A stretch of DNA of 64,000 nucleotides. Source: Endotrypanum monterogeii (Eukaryota; Euglenozoa; Kinetoplastea; Trypanosomatida; Trypanosomatidae). Each line of letters starts with the position of its first letter. The first letter of the stretch is position 1. A program made the translations under genes and the position numbers. The DNA is taken from the NCBI GenBank assembly GCA_000333855.2, contig CM007345.1, forward strand, positions 735,527-799,526, in the 5' to 3' direction. This document shows, piece by piece, positions 10,681-22,300 of this stretch. A model generated the notes under the pieces. That model had not been told where the DNA came from and did no database searches. It saw only the letters and a list, made by a program, of their open reading frames with translations.

Positions 10681-13600
10681 CTATTTTTTTTTTGCCTTCG
10701 CTGTTTTTTTCTTGGCAGGAGGCGGAGTGACCTTCTTGGCGACCGTCTTGACTGCCTTCTTTGCTGACTTCACCGTCGCCGTCGGTGCGGCAGCGCGCTT
10801 GACTCGCCCGCTGCTACCAGATCCACCACTGCCCTTGGCCGCGGCCGGTGTCTTCGCCGGCTTAGACACTGCTCCCTTTTTTGCTGAAGACGACTGTGGA
10901 GAGCTGGCCCCTGAAGCTTTGCCACCCTTCTTCTTCCCCTGAGGTGCTGCCGCGACCACCTTGCCCTGTTGCTGAGCGTGACCAGCGACTTTCGTGGATT
11001 TAGCTGCCCTGCCGACGGCTCGCCCCTGACCTTGTCCGCGACCGCCACCGCTGCGCTTCGTCTCGGGCTCCTCCGCCTCATCCTCGGCTGCCACTTCGAG
11101 GTTACGCTTGTTGGACTGCCTCTTTGAGCGGCGCCCCTTCAGCACCTCTGCAACCGTTGCTTGCCGCCCAGGGCCAGGTGCTGCTGATCCCGTGTCCGCC
11201 GGTTGCTCGTCCTCCGCCTCAGCCGCCTCCTCTTCCTTTGCTGACAGGCTCAGTCGCGCAGATGGTGTGTTGAGCCACGCAGAGAGGCTGTTCTGTGTGC
11301 GCGTCTTGCTCTTACTACGGGGCAGTCGCGTCACTCGCCCTACGCGACGCGCGGCATCCAGCCAGTCAATCGGCTGGCGGCTGCTTTGCTCGCCAGTCGA
11401 AGCACGTTCCACTGGAGGCTCGCTAGGAGCGGGGGCTACCTCTCGTGTGCTCCGTTCATACACCTTCTTCGCGGAGGTATTTGTTGTGTGGCCCCTGTAC
11501 ATGAGCCCGGCCTTGCCGCTCCCGCTCTGGTTTGGGGTAGCCGCTGCGGTGCGGGTATCGGCAGGGGAGGCAGCTACCGTGTTTAGAACAAATCGCGGCC
11601 TGCTTGGGGCATTGGGGGGTGGTGACATATGAGAATTATGTGGCGTGTCTGCAGATATCCCCCGAGATGCTTCCTCCGCAGCGCCTGAGCTGAAGGCATG
11701 TTTCGAGTCAGCGGCAGTGGATGGCGCTTGACCCTGCGCCGCCCCGGTCATCGCTGATGCAGTGCCATGTAAACCCGGACGCATAATGACAGCTTTACGT
11801 GACATCACGGGTCGCCCTCGTGAGGCCGAGGGGTCGTTAGGATTGAAGAAGATGTTTTTTCCGCTCATACTGTTAAGGCCTCCTGACCGATTGACAGGGG
11901 AAGAAGGTGCAGCGGCAGGCTCAGCTATATGCGTTGGCGTCGCGGCTCCCATAGCTGTATGTGAGGGTGCCACGGGAGACGGCGTGGGCTGCCTGCCGAA
12001 GAGGGAGCTGAAGGCGCTGTTGTGGTCGCTCTCCACGGTAGCAGGCGTCGGCTTCGACGCTGCCGCTGCCGCAAAACCCCATCCATTGCCGGTAAGGGGG
12101 TTTGTCAAGTTCGTATTTGCACCACTCACCCCCGCCGGCTGCCGACTCCACGCTGTTTTAAAACTCGTGACGGGAACAGGGGAAGAAATGGCGGGTGGCA
12201 AAGGGGACTGTTGCTGCGCCGAGTGAGGATGAGGTGGCGCTTGCTCCACTGCATGTGCCGCCCCTGTCGATGCCGCCGCCGCCGCCGCTGTTGCCGTGGC
12301 GTGGGATGAGGGCTGCAATCGCGTGCGACGAGGCTGCAAAGGTGCCTCCGGGGGCGGTGGCGCTTCGGGCTGCACAGGTTCCTCCTTGTTGAGCGGCGCT
12401 GCCGGCTCACTAGGGGCCTCGTCTTTTTTTGTCTCCTCGTGGGAACGATCACCGCGACCGGTGAAGATGTGCCCCACCGACGAGCTGAAAAATTTTGCGT
12501 AGTAAGACATCGGTTTTTCTTCCCGTGGTGGTGGTGGCGGTGGTGGTGGTGGCGGCTCAGCGACCGCTTCCGGCTCAGAAACTGGTGCAGCAGCATCGGT
12601 AGTGGGCACGTTGGACGAGGAAGACAGTGGCTCCGAGACCACCGAGGGCTGAGACTGAGGCTTTGTAGCAGGCCCCGGTGTCGGCAAAAACTCAGCAAAG
12701 GGATCGCCAAGATTCAGGTCCAGCAGCGGCATCGTGTCCTCGCTACCCCGGCGAGCAGGCTCCAGGTGCTTCAGCACGAACCGCCCCCGGCGCTCCTCCG
12801 CTGGGACAGATGTTGGGGTTGGCATCATCGCCAAAGCACGACGCACCTCCGGTGTGTACTGCGCCTCATTGCGTGCGACTCGCTGCAGCGTCGGGTTGCT
12901 CGCTGTGAGCAGCGGAAGCGTCATGCCTCTTTGCAGGTAAACAACGAGTACCGTGATGCGTGCCGTCTGCTCTGAGTCAGCCAGCTCATCGTAGAAGCGT
13001 CGCACGAGGGATGATAAGACCATCTGCAGCGCCGGTGTCTTCGCCACGTCCTCATGAAGGCTACGTAGGGATAGGAGAACATCCTCGAGGTTGTCCGGTG
13101 ACATACGAGGTGTCTGAGCTTCCAACATTTCTGCATATCCATGCAGCCACTGTGTAGGTGGCACCATGTTCGGGAAGCGGCGGAGAATGGAGAGGTAGCG
13201 GACAATGGTGCTGCAGGAAACTCCTTTTTCTTTTAGCAGATCCTCACCGCCAGTCTGGACGTACTCACGCAAAGACGGGTCGGTGTCACCAAAAGAACCG
13301 AGGAGAAGCTCTGCCAGCGACACAAATTGCGCTGGGCCAACAGACGCGGCCTTGGCTGCCTCCAACGCCCTGGAGGCGCTGAACTGCTGGAGGTTCCTTT
13401 CCGGATGGCTTGCGTCGATGACGAGCGGCAGGGAGTAGAGGGTGTCTGTATTCCACACAGGCTGGGCGAACGCCTGGTGGAGGTGCTCCTGTGCCGCGTG
13501 CACCAATTGCGGACGTTCCCCACATGCCAACAGCAGTCGCAGGTCATCTGGTGTGAAACGCTCCCCCTGCGAAGCTAGTCGCTGGCATAATGTCACCACC

Positions 13601-15273
13601 ACCGCCTCCCCGAACTGAGTCGACTTGAGCGTGATAGGGAGCAGGTCAACTAGTTGCCTGCTGGTGATCTGCGCGTAGTCCACAGTTTCGGCGAAGTCCG
13701 GCTGCTCAGGGAAGGCGATGGCAAGGTTTATGGAGATAAGACCGTTGACACCGGGCTGGAGAAGCCGCAGTGCGACAGCCCTCGCCTCATCCCACCACCC
13801 CGGCCGCGGCGACGGTAGCACCGCAAAGGTGGCGCAGATATGCGAAAGCTCTGCCAAGCGCAATTCACCCAGCACCACCTCGATGCGCTGGGACAGTCGC
13901 GTAGCCAAATGCGGAGTGAGCAACTGTGCTCTGCGGAGAATGCCCGTGGCGAGGGCAAGCTGCGGTGGTTCAAAGTTCTGCACAGAGTGCTGCACATACG
14001 CTGCGTACGCCTGGAATACGCGACTGTAGCGCAGATGCCCACCTAGCTCGTAGGCGAACGCACAGGAAGACATATCCTCGGAGCTACTCCAGTAGAGTGC
14101 GTCCGCGGGATCGAAGAGGCGCAAGACGCGTTCCTGCATCTCCTCCAACAACGCGTTAAAGTAATCTTGGACACGGACCACGTCAGCAGCAGAAACGCCC
14201 TTCTCGCCAGGGGTGAGAGATACAACTAACCGTGCAAGAGTGCCGAGTATCGCCGCACCGTCACGACCCGTGAAAGAATTTCGATATTGGAACGCAACAC
14301 GCGCCAGTCGTTGGATAAGCTCTACTGGAAGATGCATAATATGATGATGCCGCGCGCATGAAACCATGAGTGTGCCGAAGTCATATCGCGCGAACTCGCC
14401 TGTCTTCTCAATTAAAATGAACAGCAGCTGATTCGCATCAGGTCGCTCTGCTCGCACCATCCAGGCATACAGACGCAGAAGAATCGATTGTAGGTAAGGA
14501 AGGTCAGTAGCAGAGGTAGTCTGCAGCAAACCCATCGCCACAGTTGCCAGTTGCTCACTCAGCATCGGTGGTGTTCGCCTCCCACAACGCTGGAGTACCT
14601 TGGCACACACGGCCACAGCGTCGAGCGGCAACATTTGTGCTGGCGACAAGGGTGTGTTTTTGTCGTTAGCTCGGCCAGCACCGTCGATCCGGAGGCTGTG
14701 GTGACTGCTGCTGCCGCCACTTCCTCTGCCATCTACCGCAATTTGCTGAAGTCGCTGCAGCGCCTGTGTGATCACGTGAAACACACGCTCATAGTTTTCC
14801 TCGGGTCTGGTGCAGATAAGACTGAGAGCGGCGTGCAATCGATCCAACAGTGGCGCAGACTCATCCTCTGCTGTCCGAATGAGTTTGTTCAGGATGAGCG
14901 ATGCCAACGATGCCTCTGGCTGGATCTCGAAGAAGCTCAACAGCTGCGACAGGGCGATGGCGTTGCTTCCCTCCTCTATCCAGTCGCCCAGGTTCACCTT
15001 TGGAACTTCAGAGTCGAGGAAGCGCTGAGCCTCGGCCCGTGCAAAAGCGTATTGCCCCTTTCCGCGCCACCGCTTTTTTATGGCGGAGGCACGCCGCATA
15101 AACTCGGTCATGTGATGGTGGTCGAGTGCATTGATAGGGGCGTATTGCTGGTTGCCCATGACGGTGGGTATCGGGGTGGCGGTAAAGGCGGTCGCTGCGG
15201 CCACCGAAGTGGCCCAACCACTCGCACGACTCGACGTCTGCCACTGCAGAGCCCTCACAGAAAATCGGAACAT
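10681..15273 (-). CDS. Large predicted mitochondrial protein with histone-H1-like Lys/Ala-rich tail
   Basis: A 1530-residue protein that I cannot assign to a named family. The N-terminus (1-38) is rich in Arg, Ser and Ala with no acidic residue, which is typical of a mitochondrial presequence. Residues 40 to about 850 look like an all-helical repeat protein: many Leu/Ala-rich helices of 30-40 residues, reminiscent of the helical-repeat organelle RNA-binding families, though no canonical repeat could be fixed by eye. A run of 10 Pro near 906-915 opens a long disordered Pro/Ser/Ala region. From about 1390 the chain is basic, with Gly-Arg-Gly-Gln-rich elements and a final 120 residues of AKK/TVAKK/PAKKK composition like histone H1 or kinetoplast-associated proteins. 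The upstream frame opens only with GTG, so ATG 15273 is used; it also gives the presequence. Role in mitochondrial nucleic-acid metabolism is inference. Confidence 0.75.
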   Translation of the reverse strand: MFRFSVRALQWQTSSRASGWATSVAAATAFTATPIPTVMGNQQYAPINALDHHHMTEFMRRASAIKKRWRGKGQYAFARAEAQRFLDSEVPKVNLGDWIEEGSNAIALSQLLSFFEIQPEASLASLILNKLIRTAEDESAPLLDRLHAALSLICTRPEENYERVFHVITQALQRLQQIAVDGRGSGGSSSHHSLRIDGAGRANDKNTPLSPAQMLPLDAVAVCAKVLQRCGRRTPPMLSEQLATVAMGLLQTTSATDLPYLQSILLRLYAWMVRAERPDANQLLFILIEKTGEFARYDFGTLMVSCARHHHIMHLPVELIQRLARVAFQYRNSFTGRDGAAILGTLARLVVSLTPGEKGVSAADVVRVQDYFNALLEEMQERVLRLFDPADALYWSSSEDMSSCAFAYELGGHLRYSRVFQAYAAYVQHSVQNFEPPQLALATGILRRAQLLTPHLATRLSQRIEVVLGELRLAELSHICATFAVLPSPRPGWWDEARAVALRLLQPGVNGLISINLAIAFPEQPDFAETVDYAQITSRQLVDLLPITLKSTQFGEAVVVTLCQRLASQGERFTPDDLRLLLACGERPQLVHAAQEHLHQAFAQPVWNTDTLYSLPLVIDASHPERNLQQFSASRALEAAKAASVGPAQFVSLAELLLGSFGDTDPSLREYVQTGGEDLLKEKGVSCSTIVRYLSILRRFPNMVPPTQWLHGYAEMLEAQTPRMSPDNLEDVLLSLRSLHEDVAKTPALQMVLSSLVRRFYDELADSEQTARITVLVVYLQRGMTLPLLTASNPTLQRVARNEAQYTPEVRRALAMMPTPTSVPAEERRGRFVLKHLEPARRGSEDTMPLLDLNLGDPFAEFLPTPGPATKPQSQPSVVSEPLSSSSNVPTTDAAAPVSEPEAVAEPPPPPPPPPPREEKPMSYYAKFFSSSVGHIFTGRGDRSHEETKKDEAPSEPAAPLNKEEPVQPEAPPPPEAPLQPRRTRLQPSSHATATAAAAAASTGAAHAVEQAPPHPHSAQQQSPLPPAISSPVPVTSFKTAWSRQPAGVSGANTNLTNPLTGNGWGFAAAAASKPTPATVESDHNSAFSSLFGRQPTPSPVAPSHTAMGAATPTHIAEPAAAPSSPVNRSGGLNSMSGKNIFFNPNDPSASRGRPVMSRKAVIMRPGLHGTASAMTGAAQGQAPSTAADSKHAFSSGAAEEASRGISADTPHNSHMSPPPNAPSRPRFVLNTVAASPADTRTAAATPNQSGSGKAGLMYRGHTTNTSAKKVYERSTREVAPAPSEPPVERASTGEQSSRQPIDWLDAARRVGRVTRLPRSKSKTRTQNSLSAWLNTPSARLSLSAKEEEAAEAEDEQPADTGSAAPGPGRQATVAEVLKGRRSKRQSNKRNLEVAAEDEAEEPETKRSGGGRGQGQGRAVGRAAKSTKVAGHAQQQGKVVAAAPQGKKKGGKASGASSPQSSSAKKGAVSKPAKTPAAAKGSGGSGSSGRVKRAAAPTATVKSAKKAVKTVAKKVTPPPAKKKTAKAKKK

Positions 15274-15960
15274 ATTTTGATATATATAGAGAGAGAGGGA
15301 GAGATTACGCAAATACACTCAGGATCAGCCGGCCTAGATGGCGACAGGAGTTTGTGCCAGTGCTACGCGTCGATCAGTGGTCCAAAAGCCCCGAAAATGA
15401 GGAGGGAGGGAAGGAAGTCGCCGCGGGAGAAGAGCGAGGTGTGTGTAGGTGTGAGAGGGGAAGGGAGGAGGGACCCTGCCCATACGAAACAGAGACACCA
15501 CTCACTTCCTAGTAGACACGCAAAGGTGTGTATTGAGATGCGATAATCAAGAGACAGCAAGTAGACAGGCTGCGTGTGGGTTCTATGAGCGCGACAGGTT
15601 GACGAAGAGGGAAACGGAGGAGGCGTTGGGGACACTCGACGCAGATGTGCGTGTGAATGTATGAACTGGGAACGACGCCTAACAGGAAGAAAAACTGTGT
15701 GTGAAAGTGTGTGTGTGTGTGTCGGTGTGCGCACGCTTTTGAAAACTTCGTCCCTCGTTTGTCGAGCTACTCACTCGCTATGACGACGAGCACCACCAAC
15801 ACTACACACACACACACACAGACACACCGCAGTTTTATTTCTCTCTCTATGTGTATGTGGATGTGCACCTCTTTCTGCACCTGCGTTTTGACAGGAGACG
15901 ATCTAAGAGGGAAGCAGAGGTACAACTACGCGCGCCCACAGCCCAGCACACAAGTGTTTA

Positions 15961-15993
<33 letters not shown>

Positions 15994-16063
15994 GCACGCT
16001 TACAGCTCCTCTGAAGGGGAATGTTGTAGACACCCGCACCACGTTTCCACGGGACGTTTGAGG

Positions 16064-16106
<43 letters not shown>

Positions 16107-16986
16107 CGTGTGTATAGTGCCCACACACACATACGTTTCGTGCGAGGGGAGAAAGATCAAAAGCGGAGCGTGTGAAACACGCGAGGGGGAGAATGAGGAA
16201 GGGGGGCCTGGCAATGCGGTCCGGTGCAGCGAGGCGACTACAATACCACTCAGTGAGTGCAACCAAACCACGTAGAGGGCGAAGGGAAGGGTTCGGCAAA
16301 AGGACAGAAGTGTCCAGAGAAGTGGTGAAGGGGCAGAAAGCAGCTTTATCCAGCAACAACACTCTCCCACCCGCACGACATGTTCAGGAGGGATACCTAT
16401 AAGGGCTAGTAGACGTACGTGGAGATGCGCGTCCAGTGCCACCCCATTATTTGTCTCGTTCTGCACCCACCCCTCACCCGGTGAGAATATGTAATGGCAA
16501 TATAGCTGAGGAGTAGACCAGTTACCAGAAAGATGTAAACGTGGCAAGCACAGCCACGATCAAAAAAAAAAAAAGACAAGGGCATGCAGTCGAGACACCA
16601 ATTGCAGAGCGCCTGTTCATGCCCGCATGAACGTAACCACACAAGGGGAAAACACAACAACATACACACATTCTCAAGCACACACACGCGCTAAGTTGAG
16701 CAGCAGAACAACAGTGGAAAAAATTATAATGATGATAACATTATGGGTAGGGATGAGCACCACCACTATAATAAAAAAAAAATGCAACACCTCCCTTCCC
16801 CTCACCTGCCCCCCCCAAAAAAAAAAATTTTGACCGTATATCAAAGGGAAGGAAAAAGGGGAAGAAGGGCAAAAGAAATGTACGCACACCCACAGACGAA
16901 AAAAAAAAAACGACACCGTCGTGGAACCAGTTAAAAAGAGAAAGACACGAGTACACCTCTTCAGGAGCTGCAGGACATTCTTCTCT
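15274..16986. other. Intergenic spacer of about 1.7 kb with compound TA/TG repeats
   Basis: No gene is supported. A C/T-rich tract on the minus strand (about 15286-15308) lies just upstream of the 1530-residue gene, but no AG separates it from that ATG. TG repeats lie at about 15965-15993. A TA-TG compound repeat lies at 16064-16107. C8A11 is at 16809-16827. Confidence 0.6.
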
Positions 16987-18705
16987 TCAATGATGCGACA
17001 AAAAACCGACAAATTCGCTCTTTTTTGAGCACAGACCACCCCCGACGGGCCGAGAGGGGTGTGACGTGGATGAGGCAGTGATGTGCGCTGCGTTAGGCGC
17101 ACGCGTATGACCTATTCGGTTGCGCACAGACACATATCTCGAAGACGCCTCCACCTGTTCTTCGACAGATACACACGATGTTCGCGATGAAATGACCGAT
17201 GAGGGGTGAAGAAGGCCGTTGCTGAGACACGGCACATCACTGGTGGACAGCCGATGCAAGCTGGACTGGCCACGCTCTGAAGGAATGACCACGGTAGGAT
17301 GGGTTGCCCCCACACCGACGACGCCCTCCGCTACTGAAGAAGATTCAGATGAGATCGCTGTCATTGCAGGGTAAGGTGGGAGGTCGATGGAGTCGAGGAG
17401 AGGGACACCGTCAAAGACAGTGCGGCGAGTCGGTTGCTTCTGATGACGCTGCAGCGGATCTCTGTCGGTGGGGATGACAGGCCGAGAGGGACATCTGTTG
17501 TTGGAGAGCGGGCAAGGTTGTTGCGCCGCTGCACGAGTGCTGACGCAACCTCCGTGGTTGGAGTTGTCAACAGTTCGAAGCCAAGGGTGGCTCAGGAGCT
17601 CCGCTGCTGTCGCGCGGAGGTCTCTGTCGTATACGAAGCACAAATCCAAGAAGTTGTGGAGCTCCGCGGAGACATGCACGCCCTCTGGGAGCTGCGGTGG
17701 AGATGCGGCGCAGTTGGCGATTCTAAAAAGAATTGCAGATGGGTTGTGGAGATCAGCGCCAAAGGGTTTTGTTCCCGTGATCATCTCGTACACAGTAACA
17801 CCAACGCTCCATATGTCGGCGCTGGTAGTGTACCCGATTGAGCGCGCACCGAGTCGACCTTTCTTGAGAATTTTCTTCAGCGGATTGTAATAGCAAGGAG
17901 ACGAGTACAGCGGCTGCGGCGAGGCGGACAAGTTGTTTGACCTCCGACCCAAGCCACTGCTACCCCAGTCCTCACTGGAGGCGCCATTGTTTGCCTCGCC
18001 ACCGACAGCAACTTCCTGCGCGTCGTCGAGCTCCACACTGGTATCGTCGTCGTCGTCGTCATCGTCGTCAACACCACCATTGATGACCTCGGGTGCCATG
18101 TACCACGGTGTGCCCACTGCTGTCCGCAAATAGCACTGACGCCCTCCGTTGCTGTGAGGTAGGTCGCTATCCCCCGTCACGTCTTCCTTTCCCTCTCCAC
18201 CGTGCCCTGAGCGCGTCGGCGTCGCCATCGCCACGTGCTTTGCGACACCGAAGTCAGCCAGCTTGCACCGCCCATCCGATGTGATGAGAATATTCGCTGG
18301 TTTCACATCTCGGTGACACACATGCATCGTTTTGTGCAAATAATGCAGTGCCTCGAGCACGTCGCGAGTGTACGCACGAGCTACGTGCTCGTGCACCGGG
18401 CCACAGCGGGTCAGTACGTAGTCCAGGGACCCGCCGCCAACGTACTCCATTACAATTTGAATGCCAACCGCACTGCAGCGGGCTCCGTAGTACTTGACAA
18501 GGTTTGGGTGCTGCGCCTCCCGCATATATGCGACCTCGTTGAGGATGGCAGCCAGCTCCGTATCCTCTTCGTCAGGGATGCTAGGCTCCATGTAGGATAA
18601 TTCCTTGATGGCTACGAAGTGCCCCCTAGCGCGATCAAAGCCCTCATACACGACGCCACGACTCCCCACCCCAAGTTTTCGGTTGAGTTTTACAACGGAC
18701 TCCAT
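16987..18705 (-). CDS. STE-type (MAPKKK-like) serine/threonine protein kinase
   Basis: A 572-residue kinase with the catalytic domain at the N-terminus. The glycine loop is GVGSRG (12-17). The ATP-anchoring Lys34 (VAIKE) and Glu57 are present. The catalytic loop is HRDVKPAN (131-138), DFG is at 151-153 and the activation segment ends GTPWYMAPE (198-206). All catalytic residues are present. GTPWYMAPEV and the short N-lobe point to the STE11/STE20 group. Two insertions are unusual: about 40 residues between DFG and APE, and about 85 residues between APE and the DIWS motif (297-300). The second insertion contains nine consecutive Asp (213-221). The roughly 200 residues after the domain are Ser/Arg-rich and probably disordered. 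The frame extends six codons upstream only through GTG, so ATG 18705 is used. Confidence 0.92.
   Translation of the reverse strand: MESVVKLNRKLGVGSRGVVYEGFDRARGHFVAIKELSYMEPSIPDEEDTELAAILNEVAYMREAQHPNLVKYYGARCSAVGIQIVMEYVGGGSLDYVLTRCGPVHEHVARAYTRDVLEALHYLHKTMHVCHRDVKPANILITSDGRCKLADFGVAKHVAMATPTRSGHGGEGKEDVTGDSDLPHSNGGRQCYLRTAVGTPWYMAPEVINGGVDDDDDDDDDTSVELDDAQEVAVGGEANNGASSEDWGSSGLGRRSNNLSASPQPLYSSPCYYNPLKKILKKGRLGARSIGYTTSADIWSVGVTVYEMITGTKPFGADLHNPSAILFRIANCAASPPQLPEGVHVSAELHNFLDLCFVYDRDLRATAAELLSHPWLRTVDNSNHGGCVSTRAAAQQPCPLSNNRCPSRPVIPTDRDPLQRHQKQPTRRTVFDGVPLLDSIDLPPYPAMTAISSESSSVAEGVVGVGATHPTVVIPSERGQSSLHRLSTSDVPCLSNGLLHPSSVISSRTSCVSVEEQVEASSRYVSVRNRIGHTRAPNAAHITASSTSHPSRPVGGGLCSKKSEFVGFLSHH
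18043..18072 (-). repeat. GAC/GAT trinucleotide repeat encoding poly-Asp
   Basis: A nearly pure trinucleotide tract inside the kinase gene encodes nine Asp residues (213-221). Such tracts vary in length by replication slippage. It sits in an insertion within the kinase domain. Confidence 0.85.
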
Positions 18706-19389
18706 GTCTCCCCGTGCGTGCACGTGTGCGTGGGCGCTTGTGCATGCGGTTCGGGAGACAAGAGAAAAGGAGAGCTCCCGTATTTGTGTTTACCGGAAGC
18801 AATAAATACGTTGGTGGGGGGGGGGGGCGGATGAGAAGGAGGAGGAGTGGAACACTCATAAATCTGTCACTCATCAATACCCTCCCTTGGAGAGGATTTC
18901 CCCGTGTGTGTATGTGTGTTGGAGGGGGAAAGGGTACCCAAATACAATGGAGGCGAGAGGGGGTAGTGAAATATCAATTGAATTTATGGCGTAAAGCAAG
19001 AGATCGCTGGAGAGGGGGAGAGAGCGTAGCGCACCTCATCTGCAGACCGCGGTGGCATTTGTGCAAGCATCTCTTTTGCATATAGAGTGGGTCGTTGATA
19101 CGAACGTGCTGACAAATGACTTGGGAAAATGGTGTAGGAGAAAAGCCAAAGCTGTGATATCTATCGGTGAAAGGAGACACACCCACACACACACACACAC
19201 ACACAGAGAGAGAGAGAAAAAGATGCCTAGACCGAGAAACACGATGGAGGGAGGAGGAAGAAACGAGGCACGGATACACAATGCGCATTGCAAAACAAAA
19301 CAAAAAAAAACACTCGACCCTTCCCTCGCCTCCTCTGGCCTCCTTCCTTCCTTCCTTCCTTCCTCCTCCCCTCAGAGGGATGGGGAAAC
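18706..19389. other. Intergenic spacer, STE kinase / NPHP4-like
   Basis: No gene is supported. It carries a CA tract at about 19181-19204 and a (CTTC)n repeat at about 19341-19363. The remainder is likely the NPHP4-like 3' UTR. Confidence 0.55.
18737..18774 (-). promoter_or_regulatory. Candidate spliced-leader acceptor for the STE-type kinase gene
   Basis: A C/T tract on the minus strand (18753-18774) is followed by an AG at 18738-18737. The predicted 5' UTR is about 31 nt. This would exclude the GTG-started extension as coding only weakly, since the GTG codon lies downstream of the site. Confidence 0.4.
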
Positions 19390-22300
19390 CTATGCATCTA
19401 CGCGCACGATTGGGTGAGCCCGGAGGACGAGCTGCAAGTGATACGACTCCACCGTCTTATCCTGGCCGTTGTTGATGAAGATCCATATGGGCCACCTCCC
19501 CTCCAGCTGGCCCTCCGGCAACGTCAGGAGGTCGAACTGAAGATGGACAAACTGCGAATCACTTGGCGCCAGAGCAAACTTTGATGGACTAACCTGCAGG
19601 TGGAACTTGTAATTGTGGTGCACCTGGAACACCTCCTCCTGGTCTCCACGATTGACAAACGTCAGGCGGCGCATAACCGGACCCTTGGCATCGGCGAGGG
19701 AGAGTTCGATCACCTGAGAATAGGTTGGCGTGGGGTAAACAGTTGGCACAGTTATTAGCATCTTCTTGAGGAGATCTTTCTCGAGAGTGTGGAGAAACAT
19801 ACGCTGGGTGCCGACGTCACGGGGATGCAAACGCAGTAGGTACGACCCCCCGTGTCTCTCCACTGTTACATTCGTGTCGCTGCAGTACATGGCCTCCGTC
19901 TCCCCTGCAGGCAGGCCCAGTGCCGTCGTTTGACCCCAAAAAATATCCCGCGTCGTGAAACATTCACAGGCGAAGATGCACAGCTCCCAGGTTTCGTACA
20001 CGCGACTCATAGCGGCATCGTAGAAGAGCGTCACATACTCGGTACGCTGGCGGTTTATATCCTTCGGTGTCTCCGTCGTTACAGTCGCCTCCTCCCACGC
20101 AGTAATGTAGGTATGCGTAATCGGATCCAGTACTGCATTCGTGGTGACGGACGTCTTCGCACTGGAAGTGGCCGCAAAGGCACAGAGCTGGCGCATGCGC
20201 CGCAACAGCGCGTCGCTGCTCGAGGTGATCGGAAAACTAGCGGAGGAAAACGTGCGAGAGAGAATACGCTTGGACACTTCTGTGCCAGGTGCACCGAAGA
20301 TCTCGTAGCGGCGGTCCACAAGCGGTGGCTCCACAGTGGCGCGTACACGAATGCAGCACACCAGCTCTCGCCTATCGGTGTACACACGTGCCGTCAAATG
20401 TTGTGGCTCGTGTTGCTGGTGGGCACCACTCGCGCCTTTGCTGCTGGTATGCCGTGAAGTGGAGAGGTTCAACAACAACGCCACCTCCGTCCTCTCACGC
20501 GGGCCCAACACGAAATTGGCCGCCTCCAGGACGGTGCAGACATCGGCGTCTGCGGAATCCACCTCCACAAAGAACTCCATAGCGCAGAAGAAGGGGTTAC
20601 TGAAGGCCGTCCGCACCACCTCGGGGCGCCAGGAAATGACGCTCACCTCATGCTCGACGGTGAGGCGGTGCAACAGCGCCTCGGCGATGCGCCGAGATTT
20701 TATAGCAGCACGCTCATGCTCCAGCTGGCGCAGGCGGTACTCCAACTCAGCTGCCTCCTGCGCCGCGCGCACGTGAGAGTCAGGCACGCCTGGAAGATGA
20801 GGCGCTGTCCCCATGCTCTGCTGGTGTTCCTGCAGCTGTGTCTTGAAGTACTGTGCGCGCTGCCAGTGCAGCGTGCCTGTTCCGTTCGCACGGCCGCCAA
20901 AGTCAGGAGTCGTTGCCGGCACCGGGGAATCCGCAGTGCTGCCCACGGCCGCGGTGCCGCCGTTTGGCTTCGATGTGTCAGCGATATGAGACAACGTTGA
21001 CGCCGAAACCCCTGGACTCAATCGATCTGCATGCCGCAGTCTCTTCGCAGTGATTACGCGACCTTGCGCACTTTCCAGGTGACGCACAGTTGCCACAACT
21101 GGAGTCTGTATACCCCCGTCACTGGATGAGGCCGCAACGCCTACGCAGAAGACGGTGAGGTGCAGCTGCCCTGCTTGTTGCATCACTGGAAAGACTTTGG
21201 GCGGCACAACTTGCTCTGTCATGCTCAAGTCCCGCTGCAGTACTAGATCCATAGGTGTCATTGCACACGCTGCCGAGAGCGGACGGCGGAAGGCAGCGAG
21301 CGGTAAGTTGGCAGTGGCAATGTAGAACATTGTGAGTGCATCGTACAAGTGCACGTAGACGAGTGCGCTGCTTGCCGACTTATACGTGTGCATGGCCGCG
21401 CTCCGCACCGCATCTGTGGGTTCACACCACACAAAACCAGCCCGGTCCTTGTCGTCGTAGACCTGCCAACTCTCATTTGTCTGCGTCTTCTCCACCGATG
21501 TCACGTGCAGGGGACCCACCTGCTGGTACGGCAAAGGACCAAAGGAAAACACAAGACATATGTCCGGAGGCATGTGTAGCGCATTGTCCACGGTGATACC
21601 CTCTACCCTGAAGCCGTAGAGAGACGATGTGGGCTGACCAACAACCGGCTCCACATCGTTCAGCAGCGTCCCGTTAAGCGGATGGAGTATTGGCTGGAGT
21701 CCATCTTGCATAAGCTTGCGCGCTTTCCATGACACCGCGAGGGGTCGTGGCGCCAGGTCAATCACACTGACACCGCCGTCTGCCAGACCGCTGTTGAGGC
21801 GCTCCCGCATGGCAGGGCTGAAAGCGGCAAAGCCACTATCGGCACTGCCCCTCTGCTGGAGTATCATGTCCTGAGATTTACGTACCTTGTGCAGCTCCTC
21901 CATGATGGTGCAGAGCAGTTTGAAGATGCCCACACTGTCCTCCCCACCTCTTGCCGTCGAGCCAGAGACGGTTGCCGTGCCACCGACCTTGTCTCTCTTT
22001 GCAGCGGGACCACTTTCTGAAGGCGCGGTAGAAGCTGTCTCGCTGATCGGCCCCACCGACACACCATCACCGGCTACGTCGGCAGTAGAAAGAACTTGTG
22101 TCGGCCTTAGTCCGGAGGCGACTGAAGAAGCAGAGGACGTCGGCGATGACGGGGTTGAAATGTCTTTTGTGATTTCTTCTGGTTGCTGCTGCCGCTTTGG
22201 GTTCACCACGGAGGTACCTGCGTTAACGTCTGTGGAGGGCACTTCATCTGACTTGCCGGTGTCGTGGTACTCGACGGTGAGCGTAACCCCGATTGGCACC

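Noticed and set aside
14551..15546. Plus-strand open frame of 331 codons
   Set aside because: It is antisense to the start of the 1530-residue gene, has no recognisable domain, and would be the only plus-strand gene in the cluster.
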